Shown here piece by piece: positions 1 through 6,021 of a stretch of DNA of 6,021 nt (position 1 is the first letter of the stretch; the number at the start of each line of letters is the position of its first letter). A program made the translations under genes and the position numbers. Source of the stretch: CAZYMF01 sp964648215 (GTDB lineage Bacteria; Desulfobacterota; Binatia; HRBIN30; JACQVA1). Location: contig CAZYMF010000261.1 in the NCBI GenBank assembly GCA_964648215.1, positions 1-6,021 of the forward strand. The letters run 5' to 3'. A model generated the notes under the pieces. The model searched no databases, was not told the DNA's origin, and saw nothing but the letters and a program-made list of their open reading frames with translations.

Positions 1-2
1 GC

Positions 3-77
3 GGGGCTCACGACTTCGTCAGCAAGTACCGGATGGCACGGCTGGTGCCCGCCATCGACCGGGAGCTGCGCGACGCC
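3..77 (+). other. C-terminal remnant of a receiver (REC) domain in the kinase frame
   Basis: The translated stretch GAHDFVSKYRMARLVPAIDR followed by ELRDAE resembles the last strand and helix of CheY-like receivers fused to PAS kinases (family pattern GAxDYVxKxxLxRLxPAxxRE). The Lys at 24-26 would be the conserved receiver lysine after beta5. The phospho-acceptor Asp and the rest of the domain lie left of the window. This is recognition of a family pattern, not an alignment. Confidence 0.7.
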
Positions 78-2744
78 GAGGACCGCCGTACCCGCCGGCG
101 GGCGGAAGGAGCCCTCGGGCGCGAGCGCGAGCTGGTGACCTCCGTGCTCGACACGGTAGGGGCTTTGGTCGGCGTGACCGACCGGGAAGGGCGGATCGTC
201 CGCTTCAACCGGGCCTGCGAACAGACCCTCGGCTACTCTTTCGACGAAGTTCGCGGACGTCCTTTCTGGGATCTGCTGTCGCTCCCGGGAGAGGTCGGGC
301 CGGCCAGGAAGGTCTTCGAGCGGCTGCTCGCCGGAAGGTGGCCGACACAGTACGAGACCTACTGGTACACGCGCCTGGGTCAGCGCATAGGCCTGGCCTG
401 GTCGACCAGTTTTCTCACCAACGACGCGGGCGAGGTGGAGTACGTCATCGGCAGCGGCATCGACATCACCGAGCGGAAGCGATCGGAGGACGCTCTGCGG
501 GCCAGTGAAAACCGCTTTCGCTCCCTGATCGAGAAGTCGGCCGATCTCATCGCGATCATCGCCGCCGACGGCACCTACCGGTACGTCAACCCCGCCCATG
601 AGGCGGCGTTCGGGCCCAGGGTGGACGAGTTGGTGGGGACGAGCGCCTTCGACACTTTGCATCCCGACGACGCGCGCCGACTGGCGGCGCGACTGGCCGG
701 GGCGATTCGGAGCGGCGAGACGATGGCGATGGTCGAGTATCGCATTCGCCACAAGGACGGTTCCTGGCACTTCGTCGAAGGAATGGCTCTCAACCTGTTT
801 GACGACCCCGCCGTGGCCGGGCTGCTCGTTACCGGTCGGGACATCACCGAGCACCGGCTGGCGGACCAACGCGTCGCAGACGAGTTGAACTACAGCCAGA
901 TCATGCTCGATGCGTCGCCGGTTGGGATCATTACGTACGCCGCGTCGGGTGACGCCGTCTCGGCGAACGCGGCCGCGGCTCGGCTGATCGGCGGGACGAT
1001 CGACCGAGTGAAAGCCCAGAACTTCCGCCGGCTCAAGTCCTGGCAGGAGTCGGGGTTGCTCGCGGCCGCAGAGAAGGCCCTTGCCACGGGACAGGAGCAG
1101 CGGGTCGAGACCCACCTGATCACCAGCTTCGGCAAATCCGTGTGGCTCGCCATGCGTCTCGTGCCCTTCCAGTTCGCCGGGGAGACGCGATTGCTGACGT
1201 TGTCGATGGACGTCGCTGACCGCAAGCGGGAAGAGGAGGCGCTGCGGGCCAATGAGGAGCGACTGAGAGTCGGCGTGCGCGTGGCCGACATCGCCGTGTT
1301 CAATCAGGACCGGGATCTGCGGTACACGTGGATGTACAATCCCCAGCTGGGGTACGGCACCGACCAAGTGCTCGGGAAGACGGACGCCGAGCTGCTTCCG
1401 GCCGGAGCCGTCGAGCGGATCACCGCACTCAAACGGCATGTTCTGGAGGCCAACGAGGGCGCTCGCGAGGAGGTCCGCGTCGCGAACGATGGCAGGACCC
1501 AGGTGTTCGACCTGGCTCTCGAACCTTTGCGCGACGCCGGCGGTGCCGTCATCGGGCTCACCGGTGCGTCCTTCGACATCACCGACCGCAAGCACGAGGA
1601 AGAGGTGTTGGCAAAGACCGCGCAATATCTGGCCGCCGCGCAATCGATTGCGCACGTGGGGAGCTGGGAATGGAACATTCAGACGGGGGAGGTCTTGTGG
1701 TCGGATGAAACCTATCGGATCTTCGGCCTCCAGCCGGGACAAATCGACCCCGGTTGCGGTCTCGCGTTCCAGTTCGCGCATCCGGAGGATCGGGAGCGTT
1801 ACGAGGCGACGTTGCGACGGGCGGTCGAGTCGGGGAGGAGGTTCTCCGCCGAAACCCGAATCGTACGCGCCGATGCCACGGAGGGAACGATCGTCGTGGC
1901 CGGTGACGTTTTCAGCTCGGAAGCGGGACGACCGCGTGTCTTCATCGGCGTCGTGCAGGACATCAGCGAACGCAAGCGGGGCGAGGATGAAATTCGTGCT
2001 CTCAATGAAGCGCTCGAACGGCGTGTGAACGAGCGCACGGAGGAGCTGGTCATCGCCAACGAGGAGCTGGAAGCCTTCTCCTATTCGGTGTCGCACGACC
2101 TGCGTGCGCCGTTGCGGCACATCGAAGGTTTCAGCCGCATTCTGCTCGAAGACCACGCCGCGCAGCTGGGCGTCGAAGTCCAACAATATCTCGACAAAAT
2201 ACAGGCGGGCACGCAGCACATGGGCCAGCTCATCGGAGACTTGCTCAATCTCTCCCGGGTGACGCGGGAGCACATGGTGAAGCAAGCGGTGTCGCTCAGC
2301 GATCTGGCGCAAGCCGTCGCCGCGGATCTCCGGCGCAGTGCACCGGATCGGCAGGTGGAGTTCGTCATTGCGCCGGGGCTCGTGACCGAGGGCGACCCGC
2401 GCCTGCTGCGCGTCGCGCTGGACAACCTCCTCGGCAATGCCTGGAAGTATACCAGCAAGCATGACGCGGCGCGGATCGAGTTCGGGGCGATCGCCGGCGA
2501 GGGTGAGATGGTGTACTTCGTACGCGACGACGGCGCCGGCTTTGACATGACCAATGCAGCAAACCTGTTTCGGGCCTTTCAGCGGCTCCACTCGGCGAAC
2601 GAATTCCAGGGGACGGGGGTGGGGCTGGCCATCGTGCAGCGGATCGTTCGCCGGCACGGTGGCCGCATCTGGCCCGAGGCCGAGGTCGGCAAGGGCGCAA
2701 CCTTCTACTTCACGTTGGGCGCGTCCTCTCCGCCGATGAGGTAA
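3..2744 (+). CDS. Hybrid receiver / five-PAS sensor histidine kinase, 5' end missing
   Basis: Cytoplasmic-looking multi-sensor kinase; no membrane segment is visible. The frame is open through the left edge. Codons 3-32 read GAHDFVSKYR, which matches the end of a receiver domain (beta5 Lys at 24-26, then helix alpha5), so the ATG at 33 is not the start. Numbering from that ATG, five PAS/PAC units end in DITERKR-like motifs at residues 144, 270, 393, 515 and 643, a regular 122-128 residue spacing. The fifth is PAS_3-like (HVGSWEWN, HPEDRERY). A coiled coil (about 650-682) leads to the HisKA box SYSVSHDLRAPLRH, with phospho-acceptor H688. The ATPase has N box DNLLGNAWKYT (797-807), G1 DDGAGFD (832-838) and G2 GTGVGL (860-865), followed by HGGRIW. 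This core is intact and of the phytochrome-like kinase type. Such proteins autophosphorylate and signal to a response regulator; none is encoded nearby. PAS ligands are unknown. It is convergent with the operon, so no functional link is implied. Confidence 0.95.
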   Translation, partial: GAHDFVSKYRMARLVPAIDRELRDAEDRRTRRRAEGALGRERELVTSVLDTVGALVGVTDREGRIVRFNRACEQTLGYSFDEVRGRPFWDLLSLPGEVGPARKVFERLLAGRWPTQYETYWYTRLGQRIGLAWSTSFLTNDAGEVEYVIGSGIDITERKRSEDALRASENRFRSLIEKSADLIAIIAADGTYRYVNPAHEAAFGPRVDELVGTSAFDTLHPDDARRLAARLAGAIRSGETMAMVEYRIRHKDGSWHFVEGMALNLFDDPAVAGLLVTGRDITEHRLADQRVADELNYSQIMLDASPVGIITYAASGDAVSANAAAARLIGGTIDRVKAQNFRRLKSWQESGLLAAAEKALATGQEQRVETHLITSFGKSVWLAMRLVPFQFAGETRLLTLSMDVADRKREEEALRANEERLRVGVRVADIAVFNQDRDLRYTWMYNPQLGYGTDQVLGKTDAELLPAGAVERITALKRHVLEANEGAREEVRVANDGRTQVFDLALEPLRDAGGAVIGLTGASFDITDRKHEEEVLAKTAQYLAAAQSIAHVGSWEWNIQTGEVLWSDETYRIFGLQPGQIDPGCGLAFQFAHPEDRERYEATLRRAVESGRRFSAETRIVRADATEGTIVVAGDVFSSEAGRPRVFIGVVQDISERKRGEDEIRALNEALERRVNERTEELVIANEELEAFSYSVSHDLRAPLRHIEGFSRILLEDHAAQLGVEVQQYLDKIQAGTQHMGQLIGDLLNLSRVTREHMVKQAVSLSDLAQAVAADLRRSAPDRQVEFVIAPGLVTEGDPRLLRVALDNLLGNAWKYTSKHDAARIEFGAIAGEGEMVYFVRDDGAGFDMTNAANLFRAFQRLHSANEFQGTGVGLAIVQRIVRRHGGRIWPEAEVGKGATFYFTLGASSPPMR

Positions 2745-2847
2745 CCGGCGACATGTTCCGTGGGTGGGTCGTCGCGCAACCGGGCAATCGGGGCCGAAAG
2801 ACCGCGGAGCACGGGGCCAATGGACTGGGGGGTGCGCGGCGAGGAGA
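2745..2847. other. Convergent intergenic gap, no clear terminator
   Basis: This 103-bp gap lies between the stop of the plus-strand kinase gene and the stop of the minus-strand cyclic-nucleotide-binding gene. The best hairpin I see pairs CGGCGAC (2746-2752) with GTCGTCG (2768-2774): 7 bp with one G-T wobble and a 15-base loop. No T-run follows on either strand, so an intrinsic terminator is not supported. Transcripts from both sides may end by Rho or overlap here. Confidence 0.5.
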
Positions 2848-3258
2848 CTACTCTTCCCGGGCTTCGCGCAGCATCTTCGCCATCCGCTGCAGCAGCTTCC
2901 AGCCGAGAATCCCGTTTCCCTGCACGACCGGCCGGAAGTCCCAGTAGGTGAGCCCGTAGCAGTCGAGCTCGGTGGAGGCGGTGATCGTCGCCATGCGCTT
3001 GCCGTCGTCGATCAGGGCGATTTCGCCGAAGTAGTCGCCGGGCTTCAATATCGAGCGCTTCTTGCCGCCGATGGCAACCGTGGCCTCGCCGGATTCGATC
3101 ACGAAGAAGGCGGCTCCGCCCGAGCCCTCCTGGACGACGGTCTGGCCGGCGGCGAAACGCCGCGCCTTGAACAGGCGCGCGATCTGCTGAAGCTCGCGCT
3201 TGTTCAGGTCGCTGAAGAGCGGTACGCGCTGCAGGACTTTGATCGGGGCGCCTCGCAT
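2848..3258 (-). CDS. Stand-alone cyclic nucleotide-binding domain protein, third gene of the operon
   Basis: This 136-residue protein is essentially one CRP/PKA-type cyclic nucleotide-binding domain. It opens with the usual VLQRVPLFSDL helix (8-18). The beta roll has FAAGQTVVQEG (35-45) and FFVIESGEATV (51-61). The phosphate-binding cassette FGEIALIDDGKRMAT (77-91) keeps the Glu (E79) and Arg (R88) that contact ribose and phosphate in cAMP-binding members, so ligand binding is plausible. There is no helix-turn-helix or other output domain; CRP regulators are about 210 residues. It therefore probably works through protein contacts. It sits 6 bp after the ATP-binding subunit gene, and its Shine-Dalgarno is formed by that gene's last codons, so it is probably co-translated. 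I infer a regulatory subunit of the adjacent phosphotransferase; an independent cAMP or c-di-GMP sensor is the alternative. Confidence 0.9.
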   Translation of the reverse strand: MRGAPIKVLQRVPLFSDLNKRELQQIARLFKARRFAAGQTVVQEGSGGAAFFVIESGEATVAIGGKKRSILKPGDYFGEIALIDDGKRMATITASTELDCYGLTYWDFRPVVQGNGILGWKLLQRMAKMLREAREE

Positions 3259-3264
3259 CGGGGC

Positions 3265-4080
3265 CTATCCTCCCTTTGTGATCGCTCGGCATTGAAGCAG
3301 GTAGAGCGTGCCGGCGGCGATCGCCCATTCGACGTCTCGAGCAGAGCCGTAGATCTTCTCGCACCGGCCCGCGAGCCGGTTGAGCTCGCCCAACTGGTCG
3401 TCGTTCAGGCAGAGGCGCTCGACGAGCTCGGGCGAGAGCTTCTCCTCGACCGTGCCGCCGTTCGCCACGCTACGCACGGCGACCTTCTTGTATCCCGGCT
3501 TCCGCTCGAGCACCTGGCCCGAACGATCGATGCGGTAGTGGTCCGGGATCACGATGCCCGCGACGACCGCCTCGCCGAGCCCCCAGCTCGCCTCGATCAC
3601 GCGCTCGTCGGCCCCGGTGACCGGATTCCTGGTGAACATGACCCCGGCGCTATCGGGGTCGAGGAGTGCCTGGACCACGACGCCGACGCTCGGGCGAGTG
3701 AAAAGTCCGACCTTCTGCCGGTACGTGATGGCCGAATCCGAGTTTGCCGACCACCAGATCTCGCTCAACGCCGAGCTCAACTGCTCGACCGACGGGACGT
3801 TGAGCAGCGTCAGGTGCTGACCGGCGAAGCTCGCCGAGGCACCGTCTTCGTCCGCGGCCGAGGAGCGGACCGCCAGCGGGCCGCCGAGCGGTCCGACCCA
3901 CTTGGCGATCTCCTTGATCGCGGCGTGCTCCCCGGCGGCAACGGCTTCGACGATCGCACCGGACAGCGCGACTCCGGGCGGGACCGGCAGTCCGTCCCGG
4001 ATCGCCTGCCCGAGCCCGACCGCCTTCGAGCCGAAGACCGTCTCGTCGAGCGCCTTCTCGAGCGGGACGACGCGCTTCAC
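3265..4080 (-). CDS. ATP-binding subunit of a split PEP-synthase/dikinase-type phosphotransferase (PPDK_N domain)
   Basis: A 271-residue protein consisting only of the ATP-grasp-like domain found at the N terminus of PEP synthase, pyruvate phosphate dikinase (PPDK) and rifampin phosphotransferase. Visible motifs are GSKAVGLGQAI with K19, LPVPPG (31-36), AVRSSAADEDGASASFAG (70-87) with R72, SAGVMFTRNPVTG (144-156), EASWGLGEAVVAG (163-175), and DVEWAI...LQCRA with D249, E251 and Q263. K19, R72, D249/E251 and Q263 correspond to the PPDK catalytic set Lys22, Arg92, Asp321/Glu323 and Gln335; the E-to-Q spacing of 12 is the same. The site therefore looks intact, though at 271 residues it is somewhat short for the domain. 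It should cleave ATP and pyrophosphorylate or phosphorylate the His of a partner. That partner is the upstream gene product, which has the His domain and lacks this one. The start is GTG at 4080, overlapping the upstream TGA as GTGA. Confidence 0.92.
   Translation of the reverse strand: MKRVVPLEKALDETVFGSKAVGLGQAIRDGLPVPPGVALSGAIVEAVAAGEHAAIKEIAKWVGPLGGPLAVRSSAADEDGASASFAGQHLTLLNVPSVEQLSSALSEIWWSANSDSAITYRQKVGLFTRPSVGVVVQALLDPDSAGVMFTRNPVTGADERVIEASWGLGEAVVAGIVIPDHYRIDRSGQVLERKPGYKKVAVRSVANGGTVEEKLSPELVERLCLNDDQLGELNRLAGRCEKIYGSARDVEWAIAAGTLYLLQCRAITKGG
3268..3274 (-). promoter_or_regulatory. Ribosome-binding site of the cyclic-nucleotide gene inside the previous gene's end
   Basis: The last codons of the ATP-binding gene read AAG GGA GGA TAG on the minus strand, and their GGGAGGA is a strong Shine-Dalgarno. 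It lies nine bases before the ATG at 3258-3256. The overlap supports this start and implies translational coupling of the third gene. Confidence 0.75.
4077..4080 (-). promoter_or_regulatory. GTGA stop-start overlap coupling the two phosphotransferase subunit genes
   Basis: The minus strand reads GCGTGA. TGA (4079-4077) ends the His-domain gene and GTG (4080-4078) starts the ATP-binding gene. Only a weak GAGG (4097-4094) precedes it, 13 bases from the GTG, so reinitiation by terminating ribosomes is the likely route. This would suit equal production of two subunits of one enzyme. Confidence 0.75.
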
Positions 4081-5714
4081 GCCAGCACCGTGACCTCGCC
4101 GGCATCGCCGTCGACACGCACCCGCGTCCCGTCGGCAATGCGCTCGGTCGCCTCGCGCGTCCCGACCACACCCGGAATACCGTACTCTCGGGCGACGATC
4201 GCCGAGTGGGAGAGCAGGCCGCCGCTGTCCGTCACGATCGCCCCGAGCAGCGGCAGCAGGATGTTGAAGGCCTCGGTCGTCGATTCGGTGACGAGGACGT
4301 CCCCTTTCTTGATCCGGTCGAACTCGGAAGGATGAGAGACGCGGCGTGCCGGCCCCTCGTACACACCCCGGCTCGCCGCCAGCCCGCGGAGCATGTGCTC
4401 CTCGTGAGACGCCTCGGAGCTGCCGAAGAGCGCCCCCAACGAGATGCCGATGGCGCGCATCATGCGCCCGGCCGCCGGCGGCAACCCGGATGGGTCCGGA
4501 GGAGGAGGCGGGGGCGTGCCCAGCACCGGCGGGGCTTCCTTGGCACTGTGCGCCGCGCGGTACTCGAACCGCTTGGCGAGCTCGTCCGCGGCGGGGCCGT
4601 CCGCGCCGGAGAGCAGCGCGCGCATCTCATCGAGGCCGGCGTCGACGAAATGAGCGGCGTCGTGGATCCGTCCCTGGCGAGCGAGTCGGCGGCCGCCCGC
4701 GAGCGCGGCCCGCCGCATGAGCCCGGAGGCCCAGATGTCGCTGAACACGCCGCGCTCGTCCCGGATCGGGTAGGTCAGCCGAGCCTCCTCGATCAGCTCG
4801 TCGAAGTGCGCCCGGTGCTGCTCGGGAACCTTGCCGCGGACCTCTGCGATCCGGCCTTCGACGTCCGAGGCGTCGGCGCCCGTCCCCACGACGGCCGAGC
4901 GAATGGCCCGGCACAGCACGTCCGGCAGCTCGAGCGCGCAGGGGTTCGAGATGTCGAAACCGTCGAGGAGCCGGTACCCGACGAGATCGAGATACGCGGA
5001 CACGGCGGCGCCGGTATCGCGATCGAGCGCGCGCAGCGCTGCGAGCACGCGACCCGGATCGTCCTCGGACTCGAGAAGCTTCTGCGCACGAGGGTCCTGC
5101 CCGATCGCGGTGATCAGCTGCGCCAGCTGCGCCGACGCGCCCGCCGACACGGGCGACGTGCCGCGCATCAACCCGAGCAGCTCGGCCGGCGGCAGGCCGG
5201 TCCAGTCGCCGACGTGCGCCAGGAAGTCTCCGGTGCAGACGACGGCCGCAGCCGTGAAGCGCATGTGCTGATAGAGCATCTCCGCGTGGTGATCGCGGCA
5301 GCGCGCAAGATGCGCGGCCAGATCGGCGTCGGAGAGTTCCTCTGGGTCGACCGACTGCAATTCCCGGTGAGCCTTGATCGAGGCCGGCTTGAACTTCTCG
5401 TTCCAATCGCGCAGCTGCTCGCGCCAGAACTTCCGCTCGAAGACCTCCTCGGCACGCTGAAAACGCTCGGGAAGCTGATCTTCCGGAACCGGTCTCACCG
5501 CCTTGTAGGCGAAGCCGTTGACGTACGCCATCTCGATCCCGTCGATCAACATGCCGTAGGAGCGGGCGAACTCGGCGGTAGCGCGCTTGAAGGGCTCGGG
5601 ATGGATCTCCATCCAGTACCGCGTCATCGGGCGCGGAAAGTGAACGGGGTCGAGCTCCCAGAAACCGGGGCCCGGCGGCTCGAAGCGAAGCTCGGTTGCT
5701 TTCCCTGCGCTCAT
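4077..5714 (-). CDS. PEP-utilising phosphohistidine (swivel) subunit of a split dikinase-type phosphotransferase
   Basis: A 545-residue first gene of the operon. Residues 443-545 form a PEP-utilisers mobile domain: GLAASRGVYEGPARRV, then GGLLSHSAIVAREYGIPGVVG. H503 is the expected phosphohistidine, and the domain ends GTRVRVDGDAGEVTVL. Residues 1-395 are a mostly helical, charged region opening with PGPGFWELDPVHFPRPMTRY (14-33). By position it matches the acceptor-binding middle domain of rifampin phosphotransferase or the body of the phenylphosphate synthase His subunit. A linker GTPPPPPPDPSG (399-410) separates the two parts, as suits a swinging domain. There is no N-terminal ATP-binding domain (encoded by the next gene) and no C-terminal PEP/pyruvate barrel. 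The start at 5714 is favoured by GAGAGGAG 8 bases upstream. I infer ATP-driven phosphorylation of a small molecule, releasing AMP and Pi; the acceptor is unknown. Phenylphosphate synthase-like and antibiotic phosphotransferase-like roles are the main alternatives. Confidence 0.9.
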   Translation of the reverse strand: MSAGKATELRFEPPGPGFWELDPVHFPRPMTRYWMEIHPEPFKRATAEFARSYGMLIDGIEMAYVNGFAYKAVRPVPEDQLPERFQRAEEVFERKFWREQLRDWNEKFKPASIKAHRELQSVDPEELSDADLAAHLARCRDHHAEMLYQHMRFTAAAVVCTGDFLAHVGDWTGLPPAELLGLMRGTSPVSAGASAQLAQLITAIGQDPRAQKLLESEDDPGRVLAALRALDRDTGAAVSAYLDLVGYRLLDGFDISNPCALELPDVLCRAIRSAVVGTGADASDVEGRIAEVRGKVPEQHRAHFDELIEEARLTYPIRDERGVFSDIWASGLMRRAALAGGRRLARQGRIHDAAHFVDAGLDEMRALLSGADGPAADELAKRFEYRAAHSAKEAPPVLGTPPPPPPDPSGLPPAAGRMMRAIGISLGALFGSSEASHEEHMLRGLAASRGVYEGPARRVSHPSEFDRIKKGDVLVTESTTEAFNILLPLLGAIVTDSGGLLSHSAIVAREYGIPGVVGTREATERIADGTRVRVDGDAGEVTVLA

Positions 5715-5722
5715 CGCTGGTA

Positions 5723-5730
5723 CTCCTCTC
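5723..5730 (-). promoter_or_regulatory. Strong ribosome-binding site for the His-domain gene
   Basis: On the minus strand the sequence reads GAGAGGAG, then eight bases, then ATG at 5714-5712. This near-consensus Shine-Dalgarno fixes the start of the first operon gene and argues against the longer out-of-frame reading from further upstream. Confidence 0.8.
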
Positions 5731-5749
5731 GAGGTCGATTCTTGGGCAC

Positions 5750-5808
5750 TCGTCGGGCGGGTCGTCCGTACAAGCGGGGCCGTTGACGGAAGAGGACATC
5801 GTCGGGCG
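5750..5808. repeat. 10-bp direct repeat in the operon leader
   Basis: TCGTCGGGCG occurs at 5750-5759 and again at 5799-5808, 49 bp apart, upstream of the first operon gene. It could be a paired regulator site. In GC-rich DNA a chance 10-mer repeat within 300 bp is quite possible, so the functional reading is weak. Confidence 0.3.
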
Positions 5809-6021
5809 TGCCCGCAGTCCCCGGAAACCCGCTGAAAATCTCTACGCCGATATCGTTGCCTGCTCCGATTGGCCGTCGAGAATGGCCGCCAAAGCGGACG
5901 TTGTGGCGGGCACCGCTGGGTGGGAAAGGGCCGTCGTGCCCCGCACTGCGCGCCGTGGACGTGTCATCGGATGGTGATGGGCGAAAATGTGCCTGACCTG
6001 CCGACCATTGGCAAGCAACGA

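Larger units (their letters stand above)
5715..6021. other. Leader/intergenic region upstream of the phosphotransferase operon
   Basis: This 307-bp stretch holds the operon's ribosome-binding site and presumably its promoter. I see no good sigma-70 -35/-10 pair on the minus strand. A TTGACG on the plus strand (5783-5788) has no matching -10. Short plus-strand readings here have no family resemblance. Two partial possibilities touch the right edge: a minus-strand frame open from the edge to a TAG at 5844-5842 (59 codons), and a plus-strand ATG at 5971 open to the edge (17 codons, no clear ribosome-binding site). Neither is strong enough to call as a gene. Confidence 0.5.

Noticed and set aside
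2746..2774. Hairpin in the convergent gap as an intrinsic terminator
   Set aside because: Only 7 bp with a wobble and a 15-base loop, and no T-tract on either strand.
2705..3364. Minus-strand 219-codon frame spanning the cyclic-nucleotide gene and the end of the kinase gene
   Set aside because: A frame-shifted shadow of the cyclic-nucleotide-binding gene; the protein lacks any motif and overlaps three genes.
3265..4080. Reading the ATP-binding gene as a broken or truncated PEP synthase pseudogene
   Set aside because: All key catalytic residues are present, the His domain is supplied by an intact overlapping gene, and both junctions are clean. A split enzyme is a better reading than decay.
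2764..4335. Long plus-strand open frame (523 codons) antisense to the cyclic-nucleotide and ATP-binding genes
   Set aside because: It lies opposite two well-recognised genes and its protein is Arg/Asp/Leu-rich with no domain. Such mirror frames are common in GC-rich DNA because G/C third positions avoid stops on the opposite strand.
4206..5786. Long plus-strand open frame (526 codons) antisense to the His-domain gene
   Set aside because: Same GC-driven mirror effect; very Arg-rich with no recognisable motif, while the minus-strand reading has an intact phosphohistidine domain and a strong ribosome-binding site.
4627..5799. Minus-strand 390-codon frame starting upstream of the His-domain gene
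   Set aside because: Out of frame with the recognised protein, Arg-rich and low-complexity, no domain. The GAGAGGAG site serves the ATG at 5714 instead.
5869..5892. Inverted repeat TTGGC-N14-GCCAA as an operator
   Set aside because: Five-base arms with a 14-base spacer are expected by chance in a region this size, and no regulator gene is visible to match it.
1..6021. CRISPR arrays, tRNA/rRNA genes, insertion sequences or transposon ends
   Set aside because: No regularly spaced repeats, tRNA-like cloverleaf, transposase-like reading or terminal inverted repeats were seen. Nearly all of the window is accounted for by four ordinary-looking coding genes.

Overview
The window is a GC-rich bacterial chromosome segment (by eye about two thirds G+C, with strong third-position G/C bias). 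It carries two convergent transcription units. The GC level, the multi-PAS receiver-histidine kinase and the split dikinase genes would fit an environmental proteobacterium or delta-type/Myxococcota/Binatota-like lineage, but nothing here fixes the taxon.

Plus strand, 3-2744: the 3' part of a hybrid signalling gene. It encodes the tail of a receiver domain, five PAS domains in tandem, a coiled coil, and a HisKA plus HATPase_c kinase core of the phytochrome-like type. The frame is open to the left edge, so the ATG at 33 is internal and the true start lies upstream. A 103-bp convergent gap follows, with no convincing terminator.

Minus strand, 5714 down to 2848: a compact three-gene operon read right to left. 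Gene 1 (5714-4077, 545 aa) has a large N-terminal region joined by a proline-rich linker to a PEP-utilising phosphohistidine 'swivel' domain. Gene 2 (4080-3265, 271 aa) is a stand-alone PPDK/PEP-synthase-type ATP-binding domain; it begins at a GTG that overlaps the stop of gene 1 as GTGA. Gene 3 (3258-2848, 136 aa) is a stand-alone cyclic-nucleotide-binding domain; its Shine-Dalgarno lies in the last codons and stop of gene 2. Together they look like one dikinase-type phosphotransferase cut into subunits. The ATP subunit would phosphorylate the catalytic His (H503) of the large subunit, which would pass the phosphate to an unidentified acceptor, and the cyclic-nucleotide subunit would regulate the process. 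The C-terminal PEP/pyruvate barrel of true PEP synthase is absent. The layout resembles phenylphosphate synthase of anaerobic phenol degraders (His subunit, ATP subunit, small CBS regulatory subunit), with a cyclic-nucleotide domain in place of the CBS domains. It also resembles a split, reordered rifampin phosphotransferase. The acceptor cannot be read from the sequence.

Right edge, 5715-6021: the operon leader has a strong ribosome-binding site and a 10-bp direct repeat, but no convincing gene. A minus-strand frame open from the edge to 5842 could be the tail of another gene, with weak support.
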